Shown: positions 1 through 8,745, counted from the stretch's first letter. The stretch is 64,000 nt of DNA from an uncultured Burkholderiales bacterium (GCA_903932865.1 CAIZHQ010000003.1:1-64000), one strand, 5' to 3'. Made by a program: numbers and translations. The notes: generated by a model not told the origin, from the sequence alone.

Positions 1-80
1 AGGGACTCACCTTTTTTCCAGCGTTCCCACATTAGGGCCTTCTGGCTATCAGAGTAGTAAATTCTAGGTCTTCGCTTCAT
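1..80 (-). CDS. IS30-family transposase, N-terminal part only
   Basis: The 26 visible codons read MKRRPRIYYSDSQKALMWER and then a WKKGESL-like stretch, typical of the N-terminal helix-turn-helix start of IS30 transposases, which bind the element's ends and catalyse transposition with a DDE domain further on. The ATG is at 80-78 on the minus strand, and the gene runs off the window. The catalytic part is not visible, so activity cannot be judged. Confidence 0.7.
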   Translation of the reverse strand, partial: MKRRPRIYYSDSQKALMWERWKKGES

Positions 81-138
81 CTGCAACACTCCTTCTGCTA
101 AAGCAGTTTCTAGTGTGTTGCATCGACCGGTTGAATCC
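1..138 (-). mobile_element. End of an IS30-family insertion sequence (continues off the left edge)
   Basis: The left edge holds the 5' end of an IS30-type transposase gene read leftwards, followed to the right by a terminal inverted repeat at 117-138. Read outward, this repeat matches 20 of 22 bases with the end of a decayed IS30 copy at 32682-32703, which supports the boundary. Only the transposase-start end of the element is visible, so I cannot tell whether it is intact. It ends two bases before the dispersed repeat at 141-183, so it probably inserted at that repeat's edge. Confidence 0.75.
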
Positions 139-140
139 AA

Positions 141-183
141 GGCTGGAAGCGGTCAATCAATAGTCGCAAGTGACTGGCCGCAG
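141..183 (-). repeat. Dispersed ~43-bp repeat, copy 1
   Basis: On the minus strand this segment reads CTGCGG, then the core GTCACTTGCGAC, then ATTGA, and ends CAGCC. It matches two other copies in the window (46897-46937 and 60099-60142) at most positions. The IS30 inverted repeat ends at 138, where the other copies continue with CTAAA, so the IS appears to have interrupted this copy at its downstream edge. Function is unknown. Confidence 0.7.
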
Positions 184-290
184 CCTTCAGGGGATTAAGC
201 ACCGGCCAAAGAGATTTGATTGCCCATTAACTGAACAAATATCTGATTAGTGCCTAGAGAAATTTCACTCAAGAACCAGGCCCCTTGAAG

Positions 291-1259
291 TTAGTGCTGC
301 CTTTGGCTAGGTGGTTGGCGATAAGAATGCCCTAGATCCATTCGAATCCGAGCCGTACCAACCACCTTACATTCGCCATGCTGGTTGAAGGTGTTCATTT
401 TGACGATGTGAGCAGGTTCAGAGATGACAGAGACACTATCGAATGGCATGTCCGAGACTTGCGCATGCACGGCATCGCCTAATCGAGTGATGGCGACAAA
501 GCGTAGATGTATGGAGTCAATGGCCGCTTGGTCTAGACAGTCAGTCAACAATCGCGAAAGATAGGCCGCTGAAAGCATCCCGTGTGCAAAAACATCAGGA
601 TGGCCAGCTTGACGGGCATAGGACTGGTCCACATGCAGCGGGTTTTCATCCCATGATGCTGCGGCATAGCGCAACAGAGTGTCACGAGTGATGGGTGATG
701 TAACTAGCTCTGGCAAGCTGTTGGACGGCTGAGTTTTTAAGTCTTTGTTAAATGAAGAAGCAGAGGAAATCGCAACCTTCACCGGCTCAGATGGGGATTC
801 ACCAGAGCTTATAGCCAGGGCATGGTTAACAACCATCACGCTGCGCAGATCGGCCACGTGTTCGCCGTTCTCAGCTTCGACGCGGGTATCACGCACAATG
901 AATTCCAATGCACCACCCTTGCGGGCATAGAGCGAAGTGATGCACGGTGCGAAGTGCAAGCGCTCTCTGGCAAAGGCCATGCGGTAGTAATGAAAATGCT
1001 GCTCGCCGTGTAAAACTTGAGCATAGTCGACGCCTAAGCGCTCGTAAATCTCCATTGGCTGTGGTGCAGCCATTTCCAAGCAGAAATAAAAAGTGGGCGG
1101 TATGGGCAAGTCCGGATACCCATGAGCACGCGCGACGGCGAAGTCCAGGTACTTCGGGTTGGTCTGATCGGTAGCTTGAGCAAAAGCATGCAGCCTGCCA
1201 GGATCGACCTCCACCCAAAACGGGCTTAAATGGCTGCCTTCAAGGCGTTTGTCCAGCAT
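291..1259 (-). CDS. MaoC-like / double-hotdog acyl-CoA dehydratase
   Basis: A 322-residue protein with two hotdog-type halves. The N-terminal half (about residues 10-140) resembles the FAS1-type dehydratase N-terminal domain. The C-terminal half (about 190-310) carries the MaoC hydratase signature, with SWDENPLHVD followed by HPDVFAHG, which supplies the usual Asp/His pair for adding water to an enoyl-CoA. It is the last gene of the long minus-strand block behind the bad/ali genes and the transporter, so a hydratase step in beta-oxidation of the ring-cleavage product is plausible. The substrate is not readable from sequence. The ATG at 1259 is the only convincing start. Confidence 0.7.
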   Translation of the reverse strand: MLDKRLEGSHLSPFWVEVDPGRLHAFAQATDQTNPKYLDFAVARAHGYPDLPIPPTFYFCLEMAAPQPMEIYERLGVDYAQVLHGEQHFHYYRMAFARERLHFAPCITSLYARKGGALEFIVRDTRVEAENGEHVADLRSVMVVNHALAISSGESPSEPVKVAISSASSFNKDLKTQPSNSLPELVTSPITRDTLLRYAAASWDENPLHVDQSYARQAGHPDVFAHGMLSAAYLSRLLTDCLDQAAIDSIHLRFVAITRLGDAVHAQVSDMPFDSVSVISEPAHIVKMNTFNQHGECKVVGTARIRMDLGHSYRQPPSQRQH

Positions 1260-1274
1260 GATAGGGATAGAACA

Positions 1275-1802
1275 TCAAAGATCAGAGACTAGGGTCTTAA
1301 CAAGACTGGTTTGCAAGTGAGCCTGAGCACGCAGACGGTCAGTATCGGCCCTCACAAACAGCGTGTCAGCCCGGACGGTCATAACATCGCCGGCCCAGAT
1401 TTCACACAGCACGCGAGATTTTCGCGCCAAAGGCCCCTCGACCCAAGCCTTAAGCAGCAATTCCACGCCCATGGGGGTAGGCTTGAGGTAATCGATGTTC
1501 ATATTGCCTGTCACACACTGGATGGCGGGGCTACTCTCTGGTGGTCGCTGCTCATGGCGGTAATGCCAAGCCATGGCCGTCCATCCGCTGTGGCAATCCA
1601 CCAGCATGGCCAAAAGACCCCCATACACGAGACCCGGAAAACCAAGGAACTCAGGCCTCGGTGTGTGGCGCATCAGAACAAAATCGCCCGAGTCGTCCCA
1701 GAAACTTCGGATGCGCAGCCCCGTAGGGTGTGCCGGGCCGCAGCAAAAGCATTGCATTTGCGGCGCAGCGCGTTCTTGCAATGACAAAGCGATGTCGGTC
1801 AT
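1275..1802 (-). CDS. PaaI-like hotdog thioesterase
   Basis: Predicted 175 residues from the start MTDIALSL; an upstream in-frame extension is possible but looks less coding-like. The protein has a CFCCGP segment near residue 20, then the hotdog core with GLVYGGLLAMLVDCHSGW, the region that holds the helix and catalytic acid in PaaI/YbgC-type acyl-CoA thioesterases. Such enzymes hydrolyse aromatic or acyl-CoA esters and often relieve CoA sequestration in catabolic clusters. It lies 15 bp upstream of the MaoC gene on the same strand and is probably co-transcribed with it. Substrate unknown. Confidence 0.65.
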   Translation of the reverse strand: MTDIALSLQERAAPQMQCFCCGPAHPTGLRIRSFWDDSGDFVLMRHTPRPEFLGFPGLVYGGLLAMLVDCHSGWTAMAWHYRHEQRPPESSPAIQCVTGNMNIDYLKPTPMGVELLLKAWVEGPLARKSRVLCEIWAGDVMTVRADTLFVRADTDRLRAQAHLQTSLVKTLVSDL

Positions 1803-1904
1803 GCCCAACTCCTTTCGTTGCAAAACTTGTACATCGCCTGCGCCCCAAAGCTCGGTGGCAGGCGGGTACAAATGGACAGAGCCGCCCGTGAGCGACTCTG
1901 TGTC

Positions 1905-3092
1905 TCACATCTTGCAAGCAGGCGATGCTGCGGGCGCGATCGATGCTGGGAAGGAACGCTCGATGACTGGGCGCAGTACGCCATCGGCGGTTTTCACACG
2001 GGCGACGTAGTTGGGAATCACCATCTGGTTGTCAGCTGCACGCACGGGGGCCTTGCCATAAAGCGTATCGACAGTAGCACCGCGCAGTGCCTTGGTCACA
2101 TCTTCAGGTTTGACGCTCTTGGCCAAAGTCACACCCTGGAATAGAACCATGGCTCCGTTGTAGGCTTGACCTTCGGTATCAGAGGGAAGGCGGTTGAACT
2201 TGGCCTTGAAGGCATTTACAAAAGCCTTCGCCTGTGGTGTGTCGATATCAGGGGTGAAGCCCACGTTACCAGGCACATTGGTGAGCGCGTTGCCTGTAGC
2301 GTTGATCACAAAGTTCGACAACAAAGCGTGACCGATCAGCGGCGTTTGAGGAATCAGACCAAAGTCGGCTGCTTGCTTGGTAAAGGCAATGGCACCGGCC
2401 ACTTCGGCGGTCCAGATCGCGTCGACCTTGGCAGCCTTAAGCTGTTGAATATATGGCGCGTAGTCTTTGGTGCCCATGGGCACCATCAGCTTGAGTGCCA
2501 CTTTCTTGCCCTGTGCCGTTACCGCAGATTCAAAGGCTTTGGCAGAATCTTGGCCCCAAAGGTAGTCGGCCGCCATGATGGCGAAGTTGTTGCCAGGAAC
2601 GCCTTTGAGCCAGTCGTTGACCATGGCCATGTCCATCGCATCCGAGTGGTTGGTACGGATGAAGCGTGTGTTGCAGGCATCACCTGTCAGGCGGTCGGCC
2701 TTGCTGATGGTGCCAATCAAGGCGGCATCCCAGCGGCTCAGGTTTTGGCTGATGGTCAAGGATATGCCCGAACTGATTGGGCCAATGATCAGGTTGTGGC
2801 CTTCACGCGAGAGTTTTTCAGCAACGCGTCGGCCTGCGTCGGGTGTGCTTTCGTCATCGCCCTCGGCTACGATAACGCGTCGGCCATCCACGCCGCCACG
2901 GGCGTTAGCTTCTTCTACAGCAAAGCGGATACCGTTTGCCACATCTGCGCCCATGGTGGCGAAGCCACCCGACTTGGACGTAATCAGCGCCACGCGGACA
3001 GGGTCCTTGCCTTGCGCCTGAGCCGCCAGAGGCAGCGCAGTGGCCAGGGTCGCGATGGCAACGAGTTGTTGGATTCGAGTGGGTTTGAACAT
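1905..3092 (-). CDS. livK: Branched-chain-amino-acid-type ABC transporter, periplasmic binding protein
   Basis: A 395-residue LivK/Peripla_BP_6-type protein. It has a Sec signal peptide (positive start MFKPTR, hydrophobic core, cleavage after AAQAQ), then the type I fold beginning VRVALITSKSGGFATMG. It is followed in genome order by livF, livG, livM and livH on the same strand. A stem-loop at 3146-3167 sits between livF and this gene, so some of its transcription may be separate. The family carries amino acids but has many members specific for aromatic or alicyclic acids. Beside the cyclohexanecarboxylate genes, an alicyclic or aromatic carboxylate is a reasonable guess. Confidence 0.85.
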   Translation of the reverse strand: MFKPTRIQQLVAIATLATALPLAAQAQGKDPVRVALITSKSGGFATMGADVANGIRFAVEEANARGGVDGRRVIVAEGDDESTPDAGRRVAEKLSREGHNLIIGPISSGISLTISQNLSRWDAALIGTISKADRLTGDACNTRFIRTNHSDAMDMAMVNDWLKGVPGNNFAIMAADYLWGQDSAKAFESAVTAQGKKVALKLMVPMGTKDYAPYIQQLKAAKVDAIWTAEVAGAIAFTKQAADFGLIPQTPLIGHALLSNFVINATGNALTNVPGNVGFTPDIDTPQAKAFVNAFKAKFNRLPSDTEGQAYNGAMVLFQGVTLAKSVKPEDVTKALRGATVDTLYGKAPVRAADNQMVIPNYVARVKTADGVLRPVIERSFPASIAPAASPACKM

Positions 3093-3145
3093 GATGTCTC
3101 CTTGATTTAAAAAATGCCAAAAATGGCTTCACTGCTTACACACAC

Positions 3146-3167
3146 AAAAAGCCCGGAGATCCGGGCC
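3146..3167 (-). terminator. Rho-independent terminator after livF
   Basis: On the minus strand the sequence reads GCCCGG ATCT CCGGGC followed by TTTTT, a compact GC-rich hairpin with a U-run that begins at the livF stop codon. It separates livF from livK and would partly uncouple the binding protein from the membrane and ATPase genes. Confidence 0.75.
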
Positions 3168-3872
3168 TCACACCAAAACGTGTTGTTCGATGTCCTTGAG
3201 CCCTTGCGGGGTGTTCTCGACAGGGCCTTGCGCAATCACATTGCCCTTGGCCATGGCCAGATAGCGATCTGCCACTCGTACCACCAAGCTGAGGTTTTGC
3301 TCGATGAGCAACAAAGCCGTGCCCTCGTCTGCCACGCGCTTGAAAATGTCGGCCAGTTGGTCAACGATCACAGGGGCAAGACCCTCGGTGGGCTCGTCCA
3401 GCAAGATCAAGTCCGGGTTGGCCATGAGCGCACGACCCACCGCTAGCATCTGCTGCTGCCCGCCCGAGAGTGCTGTGCCCGGGGTGTGGGCACGCTCTTG
3501 CAGAATGGGAAACAGCTTGTAAATTTCGGGCACATTCCAGGGCCCTTTGCGGCCGGTGGCGGCACCCAACAGCAGGTTTTCTTCCACCGTCAAGTTGGCC
3601 ACGATGCGGCGGCCTTGCGGCACCACGGTCATGCCGTGCTGGGCGGCGGTGTAGGGGCGAGGGCGGATGATGTCCCGGCTACCCATACGGATGTGGCCAC
3701 CATTCATTTGGGCTAAACCCAAAATGGTGTTGACGACAGTGGTCTTTCCCACGCCATTGCGTCCAATCAGGGCTACACGCTCGCCTGCGTTCACATGCAG
3801 GCTGAGTCCGTGCAGGATGTGGGCCGAGCCATAAAAAGCGTTGACGTTGTGTAGTTCGAGGAGTCTGGTCAT
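3168..3872 (-). CDS. livF: ABC transporter ATP-binding protein, LivF type
   Basis: A 234-residue ATPase of the branched-chain amino acid uptake family. It has a Walker A motif GRNGVGKTT near residue 38, the signature LSGGQQQ near 135, Walker B LILLDEPTEG near 155 and the switch His about 35 residues later. The short length and the C-terminal TPQGLKDIEQHVLV are as in LivF. Its start overlaps the livG stop by four bases (ATGA), implying translational coupling. It would energise uptake with LivG, LivH and LivM. Confidence 0.9.
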   Translation of the reverse strand: MTRLLELHNVNAFYGSAHILHGLSLHVNAGERVALIGRNGVGKTTVVNTILGLAQMNGGHIRMGSRDIIRPRPYTAAQHGMTVVPQGRRIVANLTVEENLLLGAATGRKGPWNVPEIYKLFPILQERAHTPGTALSGGQQQMLAVGRALMANPDLILLDEPTEGLAPVIVDQLADIFKRVADEGTALLLIEQNLSLVVRVADRYLAMAKGNVIAQGPVENTPQGLKDIEQHVLV

Positions 3873-4588
3873 GCTGCGCTTCCTAGATAAGCCTCGCGCA
3901 CACGTGGATCGGCGCGCACCTCGGCTGGCTCGCCACTGGCAATGACGCGGCCCAATTCGAAAACGGTGACGACATCGGAGATGCCGAACACCACGTCCAT
4001 GTCATGCTCCACGAGCAGGACTGACACTTCCCATCGAGAAGTAAGCGCTTTCAGGTGCTGGGCCAAATCCAGCGACTCCTTCACCGACAAACCCGCCATA
4101 GGTTCGTCAAGCATCAGCATCTTGGGGCGGCCGACCAGCGCCAAAGCCAAGTCAAGGCGACGTTGCTCGCCATAGCCCAGGTCTTCAGCCATCACATCGC
4201 CCATGCGAGCTAAGTCAAGTTCTTGTAGTACCGCTTCGGCATCCGCAGCAGAGTCACTCACGCCCATCTTGTAAGAGGCCAACTCCACCTGCTTTCGTAC
4301 TGGCATGCCGGTGAAGATGCTGGTGCGCTGGAAGCTGCGTGACAGGCCAAGTCGGCGGCGATCGACTGCGCCGAGTTTGCTCACGTCTTGGCCGTCCAAG
4401 ATCACCTGGCCACGGGTCAAAGGACGTCGACCGGTGATGGCGTCAATCACGGTGGATTTGCCTGCCCCATTGGGGCCAATCAGGCCACGAATCTGGCCTT
4501 TTCCCAGAGTCAGCGATACGCCGTCCAAGGCTTTGACCCCACCGTAGTGGATGGCCACATCGCGTGTTTCGAGCACGTAGGCAGTCAT
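3869..4588 (-). CDS. livG: ABC transporter ATP-binding protein, LivG type
   Basis: A 239-residue ATPase with Walker A GPNGAGKST near residue 39, Walker B MLMLDEPMAG near 157 and VLLVEHDMDVVFG shortly after. The last is typical of LivG, where the switch His is in EHDM. The signature is GYGEQRRLDLA rather than LSGGQ, which is normal for this subfamily. The C-terminus VRADPRVREAYLGSAA is the LivG-type tail. It forms an overlapping pair with livF and pairs with LivH/LivM in the inner membrane. Confidence 0.9.
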   Translation of the reverse strand: MTAYVLETRDVAIHYGGVKALDGVSLTLGKGQIRGLIGPNGAGKSTVIDAITGRRPLTRGQVILDGQDVSKLGAVDRRRLGLSRSFQRTSIFTGMPVRKQVELASYKMGVSDSAADAEAVLQELDLARMGDVMAEDLGYGEQRRLDLALALVGRPKMLMLDEPMAGLSVKESLDLAQHLKALTSRWEVSVLLVEHDMDVVFGISDVVTVFELGRVIASGEPAEVRADPRVREAYLGSAA

Positions 4589-4609
4589 GGTGTTCTCCGG
4601 TGATGAGGG

Positions 4610-5590
4610 TCAGTGGCCACGAGGACCGGTCGCCGCGTCATGATTGGCGCGGGGCTTAAACAGTCGCTCTAGGGCCCCGGCGATGCCATCGGGCGAGAAA
4701 ACGATCACTGCGATCAAGGTGGCCCCAAAAATCGCCATCCAATAGGTGGCGTAATCACCCAGCAAATCTTTGAACAAGAAGTAAACGATGGCTCCCACGA
4801 TGGGGCCAATGACCGACTTAAAGCCGCCTACAACAACCATCACCAGAGCAATTCCTGAGACGCTCCAATGCAAGCTTTCAGGCGAAATAAAGCCTGAATT
4901 AAGAGACGACAAAAGACCTGCTACACCCGTGACCATGGCCGACAGTGCATAGACCAGCGCACGGGGCACGGTGGTGGTGATGCCGATGAATCGAGCACGT
5001 TCTTCGTTGTCACGAATCGCCTCCGTGATGGCACCAAAGCGTGTGCGAAGAATCCAGACCACACATAAGGTGACCACGACCATCACGGTCCAGACGATGA
5101 GAAACAGCGTATCCGGCTTGAGCAAAACCGATTGCTTGACGCCGAATAAGGTTGCAGGCCAGTTCACGCTCATGCCGTCCGAACCACCGGTCAGCCCGCG
5201 CGAGCGAGTGGCCAGTAGATAGGCCATCTGCCCGATGGCCAATGTCAGCATGCCAAAGGCAATGCCTGGAACTCGAACGATGACCAAGCCAATCAAAAAG
5301 GCCAAAACGCCTATACCCAGCAACACCACCGGCATGGCCAGCTCAGCGCTCATCAAGTCGAGAGCCAAGATAACGCCCATGGCGTAACCAGCCGCGCCAA
5401 AAAACAATGCATGTCCAAAACTGGTCAGTCCGTTTTGTCGCAGCAGCACCCCTACACCGAGTGCGAAGATGGCATAAATCACAGCCTGCGCAAACAGGCC
5501 AAGCAAACTTTTGGAGGGAGTCAGGTAAGCAATGGCCACGCCGACCAGTAAGGCCAGAAGCGCCAATCGGAGGATTTTAGAAAAACGCAT
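4610..5590 (-). CDS. livM: ABC transporter permease, LivM type
   Basis: A 326-residue inner-membrane permease with about eight to ten hydrophobic segments. It has the LivM landmarks LTSFGHALFFGAAGYAMG near residue 54 and an EAIRDNEERARFIGI cytoplasmic loop near 190, which contacts the ATPases. It lies between livG (21-bp gap) and livH (16-bp gap) on the same strand. The substrate is set mainly by the binding protein. Confidence 0.9.
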   Translation of the reverse strand: MRFSKILRLALLALLVGVAIAYLTPSKSLLGLFAQAVIYAIFALGVGVLLRQNGLTSFGHALFFGAAGYAMGVILALDLMSAELAMPVVLLGIGVLAFLIGLVIVRVPGIAFGMLTLAIGQMAYLLATRSRGLTGGSDGMSVNWPATLFGVKQSVLLKPDTLFLIVWTVMVVVTLCVVWILRTRFGAITEAIRDNEERARFIGITTTVPRALVYALSAMVTGVAGLLSSLNSGFISPESLHWSVSGIALVMVVVGGFKSVIGPIVGAIVYFLFKDLLGDYATYWMAIFGATLIAVIVFSPDGIAGALERLFKPRANHDAATGPRGH

Positions 5591-5606
5591 GGTACTTGCT
5601 CCGGCT

Positions 5607-6458
5607 TCAAGTGCGGCTGCCGGCCAGACCGGAGGGCTTCCAAATCAGGATGGCGATCATGAAGATGAAGGGCAACAGTACCGACAATTGCGGCATGTAA
5701 ACCGCGCCAATGGCCTGCATCATTCCAAGCAGTAGCGCGGCAACAAATGCACCCGCCAGTGATCCCAGGCCACCGATCACTACCACCACGAAGGAGTCGA
5801 TCAACACGTCTGAGCTCATGTGCGGAGAGAGCGACAAAAACGGTGCAGCCACCACACCAGCAAGACCTGCTAGAGCACTTCCCAGACCCACCACGCCTGC
5901 ACTGACCGCGTCAGTGTTTACGCCCTGCATGGAGGTGGTGACAGGATCGGTACTGGCGGCGCGCACAAACAAACCAATCCGCGAAAAGCGCAGCCACAGC
6001 GTCAAACCCAATGCAACCGACAAGCCCACCACGATCACGCCAATACGGTAGGCGGGTACCTGGTTACCTAACAAGTCCACTGTGAAGTTGAGCAAATCAG
6101 GCGTGAAAAGCGAGAAATTGGCCTTGCCCCAGATGAAGACGACCAAGTCTTCTAGGATCAAAAGCAATCCAAAGGTCACCAGCATCACGCTCAGAGGCTC
6201 TCGATCTTGGAGTAAGCGCAAGCCAAAGCGATCAAGCAATACGCCAAAAAGCGCCATGGCCGCGGGTGCAGCCACCAGTGCCACCCAGAAATTGCTGTGC
6301 ATCGCGACGGTATATCCAATATAGGCACCCAGCATGTACAGTCCGCCGTGAGCAAAGTTCACCACGCGGCGCAGGCCATAGATCAGCGCTAGGCCCGAGC
6401 TCATGATGATGAGCAAGGACCCGTACACCAGGCCGTTGAATAAATTAATGGTCAGCAT
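5607..6458 (-). CDS. livH: ABC transporter permease, LivH type
   Basis: A 283-residue inner-membrane permease opening MLTINLFNGLVYGSLLIIMSSG, with the LivH hallmark VVNFAHGGLYMLGAYIGY near residue 33 and VVVIGGLGSLAGAFVAALLLG near 225. It is the first transporter gene after the etfB vestige, and its start overlaps the end of that reading frame by seven bases. With livM, livG, livF and livK it completes a five-component importer. Confidence 0.9.
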   Translation of the reverse strand: MLTINLFNGLVYGSLLIIMSSGLALIYGLRRVVNFAHGGLYMLGAYIGYTVAMHSNFWVALVAAPAAMALFGVLLDRFGLRLLQDREPLSVMLVTFGLLLILEDLVVFIWGKANFSLFTPDLLNFTVDLLGNQVPAYRIGVIVVGLSVALGLTLWLRFSRIGLFVRAASTDPVTTSMQGVNTDAVSAGVVGLGSALAGLAGVVAAPFLSLSPHMSSDVLIDSFVVVVIGGLGSLAGAFVAALLLGMMQAIGAVYMPQLSVLLPFIFMIAILIWKPSGLAGSRT

Positions 6459-6724
6459 CTTTTGTTTCCTGTCTCTTTGTTGGACCGGGTACTTGCATGC
6501 GCGCTGTGAGGAGTAGGCGGAAACTGAAATACATCGGAATTCGCCACCTCTGGCATGGCCGCAAACAAATCGACTTCAAGATCGAAGCCGACCAAGCTAA
6601 AAATCGGGACATCGGGGTCGTGATTGATCCTGACGCCGAGTTTTTCCACGCCCGAACCATCGGAGTTCACACGGACCTTGGCGTTGTAGTCCACTACCCG
6701 ATTGACGGGTAAGAGAAACTTCAT
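6452..6724 (-). pseudogene. Vestige of electron-transfer flavoprotein beta subunit gene (etfB)
   Basis: The reading frame from ATG 6724 begins MKFLLPVNRVVDYNAKVRV, then continues NSDGSGVEKLGVRIN. This closely follows the N-terminus of EtfB (from memory: MKxLVPVKRVVDYNxKVRVKSDGxGV...). After about 34 residues (near 6623) the similarity stops, and the remaining ~56 codons to 6452 are unlike EtfB, which is normally near 250 residues. It therefore looks like a 5' fragment left by a deletion. Its position beside an acyl-CoA dehydrogenase gene, whose electrons ETF would accept, suggests the ancestral operon carried its own etfBA. Confidence 0.75.
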
Positions 6725-6783
6725 GGTTTGGCTCCGTTGTGGGACATTGGGTGAAACTCCGTAATCAAGGTTCAAGTTCATAG

Positions 6784-7944
6784 TCAGGCCGTACGCAGAA
6801 GCTCGCGGCCAATGATGATTTGCTGCACCTGCGTGGTGCCTTCATACAGGCGGAGCAGACGGGCATCGCGGTAAAAACGTTCGACCGGGTACTCGTTGAT
6901 GTAGCCAGCCCCGCCGTGGATCTGCACGCCGCGATCGGCCACGCGACCCACCATCTCGGTGGAGAACAGCTTGGCGCAGGACACCTGCATGGAGATCTCA
7001 GGGTCGGATACATGGGCGGGCTTGAGGTCAAAGCGTGAAGCCACGTCCTTGACCAGCGCCCAGCCGGCCAGCAGTTCGGCCTGGCTGTCGGCCAGCATGG
7101 CCTGGATGAGTTGGAACTCGCCAATCGGTTTGCCGAACTGTTTGCGGTCGCGGGCGTAGGCACGGGCCTCGTCCAAGATGCGAGAGGCAAGGCCGCAGGA
7201 GACTGCCGAGATGTTCAGGCGACCACGGTCCAGCACCTTCATCGCGGTCTTAAAACCCTGGCCAGGTACGCCGCCGATGATGTTGGCTGCAGGCACACGC
7301 ACGTTCTCCAGGATCACGTCGCAGGTCTTGGTGCCACGTTGACCCATTTTTTTATCGGGCTTGCCCAGCTTGATGCCGGGCAGGTCGGCTGGCACGATGA
7401 AGGCCGAAACGCCACTGGCTCCTGGGCCGCCGGTGCGCGCCATCAGGGTGAAGGCACCGGCACGCGGCGCGTTGGTGATGTAGCGCTTGGTGCCATTCAG
7501 CACATAGTGGTCACCATCAAGTTCGGCGCGGGTCTTGAGTGAGGCGGCGTCGGTGCCGACATCCGGCTCGGTCAGCGCGAAGGACATGATCAGCTCGCCG
7601 CTGGCCACGCGAGGCAGGTAGGCGGTTTTTTGTTCAGACGTGCCGTGAATCAGGATGCCTTGCGAGCCGATACCGATGTTGGTGCCAAAAACCGAGCGGA
7701 AGGCAGGTGCGGTGCGGCCAAGTTCGTAGTTGACCAACACCTCCTGACTCACGGACAGGCCGATCCCACCAAATTCCTCGGGGACCGTCAGGCCAAAGAG
7801 GCCCATCTCTTTCATGTCTTGGACAATGTCCAAAGGCACATCATCGTGCTCTTCAAGGTGGTTTTCCGCCGGGATTAGGCGCTCGCGGATGAAGCGCTGG
7901 AGGGTGGGCAGCAGCAGGTCAAAGGATTCGGTGTCGAGAGCCAT
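6784..7944 (-). CDS. Acyl-CoA dehydrogenase in the cyclohexanecarboxylate operon
   Basis: A 386-residue flavoprotein with the standard family layout: N-terminal helical domain, FALTEPDVGTDAASLKT (flavin and substrate contacts) near residue 124, RKQFGKPIGEFQLIQ near 265, and the catalytic-Glu loop RLYEGTTQVQQIIIGRELL at the C-terminus. It introduces a C2-C3 double bond in an acyl-CoA and passes electrons to ETF. It follows badK by 12 bp and is clearly part of that operon. It could act on pimeloyl-CoA or another intermediate; it resembles BadJ/PimD/glutaryl-CoA dehydrogenase-like enzymes, but I cannot choose between them. Confidence 0.8.
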   Translation of the reverse strand: MALDTESFDLLLPTLQRFIRERLIPAENHLEEHDDVPLDIVQDMKEMGLFGLTVPEEFGGIGLSVSQEVLVNYELGRTAPAFRSVFGTNIGIGSQGILIHGTSEQKTAYLPRVASGELIMSFALTEPDVGTDAASLKTRAELDGDHYVLNGTKRYITNAPRAGAFTLMARTGGPGASGVSAFIVPADLPGIKLGKPDKKMGQRGTKTCDVILENVRVPAANIIGGVPGQGFKTAMKVLDRGRLNISAVSCGLASRILDEARAYARDRKQFGKPIGEFQLIQAMLADSQAELLAGWALVKDVASRFDLKPAHVSDPEISMQVSCAKLFSTEMVGRVADRGVQIHGGAGYINEYPVERFYRDARLLRLYEGTTQVQQIIIGRELLRTA

Positions 7945-7956
7945 GGTGGTGGAGGT

Positions 7957-8745
7957 TCAACGGTGCTTGAAAACAGGGGGACGTTTTCCCATGAAGGCAT
8001 GCATGCCTTCGTGGGCGTCTTCGCTGGCAAAGCGGGCATGCAAGGCGCGCCGCTCAAACAAGATCCCCTCGCTCAAGCTGGACTCGTGTGCACGATTGAC
8101 AGATTCCTTGATGGCCATCAGCGCGGGCAATGAATAGCCCGCAATTTGTGTTGCCAACTTCAAGGCCATGGTTTGGAGCTCGGCGTCAGGTACCACGCGC
8201 GAAACCAGGCCGTAACGATCGGCCTCATCGGCATTTAGCATGCGTGCCGATAAGCACATATCCATGGCCTTGGCTTTCCCTACGGCGCGGGGCAAGCGCT
8301 GTGTGCCACCGGCACCTGGCAGCATGGCCAGCTTGACCTCTGGCAGGGCAAAGCGGGCTGACTCAGCCGCCAAGATGATGTCGCAGGCCAATGCAAGTTC
8401 ACAGCCGCCACCCATAGCAAAACCGGACACGGCCGCGATCACGGGCTTGCGTACCTGACGGATCGTCTCCCAGTTTCTGGAGATAAAACCGCTTTGGTAA
8501 ACGTCTATGTACGACCAGTCGGCCATTACAGGGATGTCAGCCCCTGCAGCAAATGCCTTGTCACTGCCTGTGATCAGGATGACTCCAATATCTGCGTTTG
8601 CGTCATGGGACAGCATTGCAGAGCCCAGAGCATCCATCAATTCGTCATTGAGGGCGTTCAGTTGTGCAGGGCGATTCAGGCGGATCAAACCCACCCGGCC
8701 GTGTGCTTCGGTCAGAATGGTGGAACTGGCGTTTGATTCGGGCAT
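7957..8745 (-). CDS. badK: Cyclohex-1-ene-1-carboxyl-CoA hydratase (BadK-type crotonase)
   Basis: A crotonase-fold protein of 262 residues from MPESNASS. I prefer this start because GAGAAA lies about 9 bases upstream; an ATG at 8763 would add six residues. It has the oxyanion-hole segments KAFAAGADI near 65 and GFAMGGGCELALACD near 110, and the catalytic-Glu stretch LPEVKLAMLPGAGGTQRLPR near 135. Its overall resemblance is to Rhodopseudomonas BadK, which hydrates cyclohexenecarboxyl-CoA to 2-hydroxycyclohexanecarboxyl-CoA. It directly follows aliA in the order badH-badI-aliB-aliA-badK, the order I recall for the R. palustris operon. Confidence 0.85.
   Translation of the reverse strand: MPESNASSTILTEAHGRVGLIRLNRPAQLNALNDELMDALGSAMLSHDANADIGVILITGSDKAFAAGADIPVMADWSYIDVYQSGFISRNWETIRQVRKPVIAAVSGFAMGGGCELALACDIILAAESARFALPEVKLAMLPGAGGTQRLPRAVGKAKAMDMCLSARMLNADEADRYGLVSRVVPDAELQTMALKLATQIAGYSLPALMAIKESVNRAHESSLSEGILFERRALHARFASEDAHEGMHAFMGKRPPVFKHR

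Noticed and set aside
5710-6324. Plus-strand frames across livH
   Set aside because: They are shadows of the livH coding sequence on the other strand.
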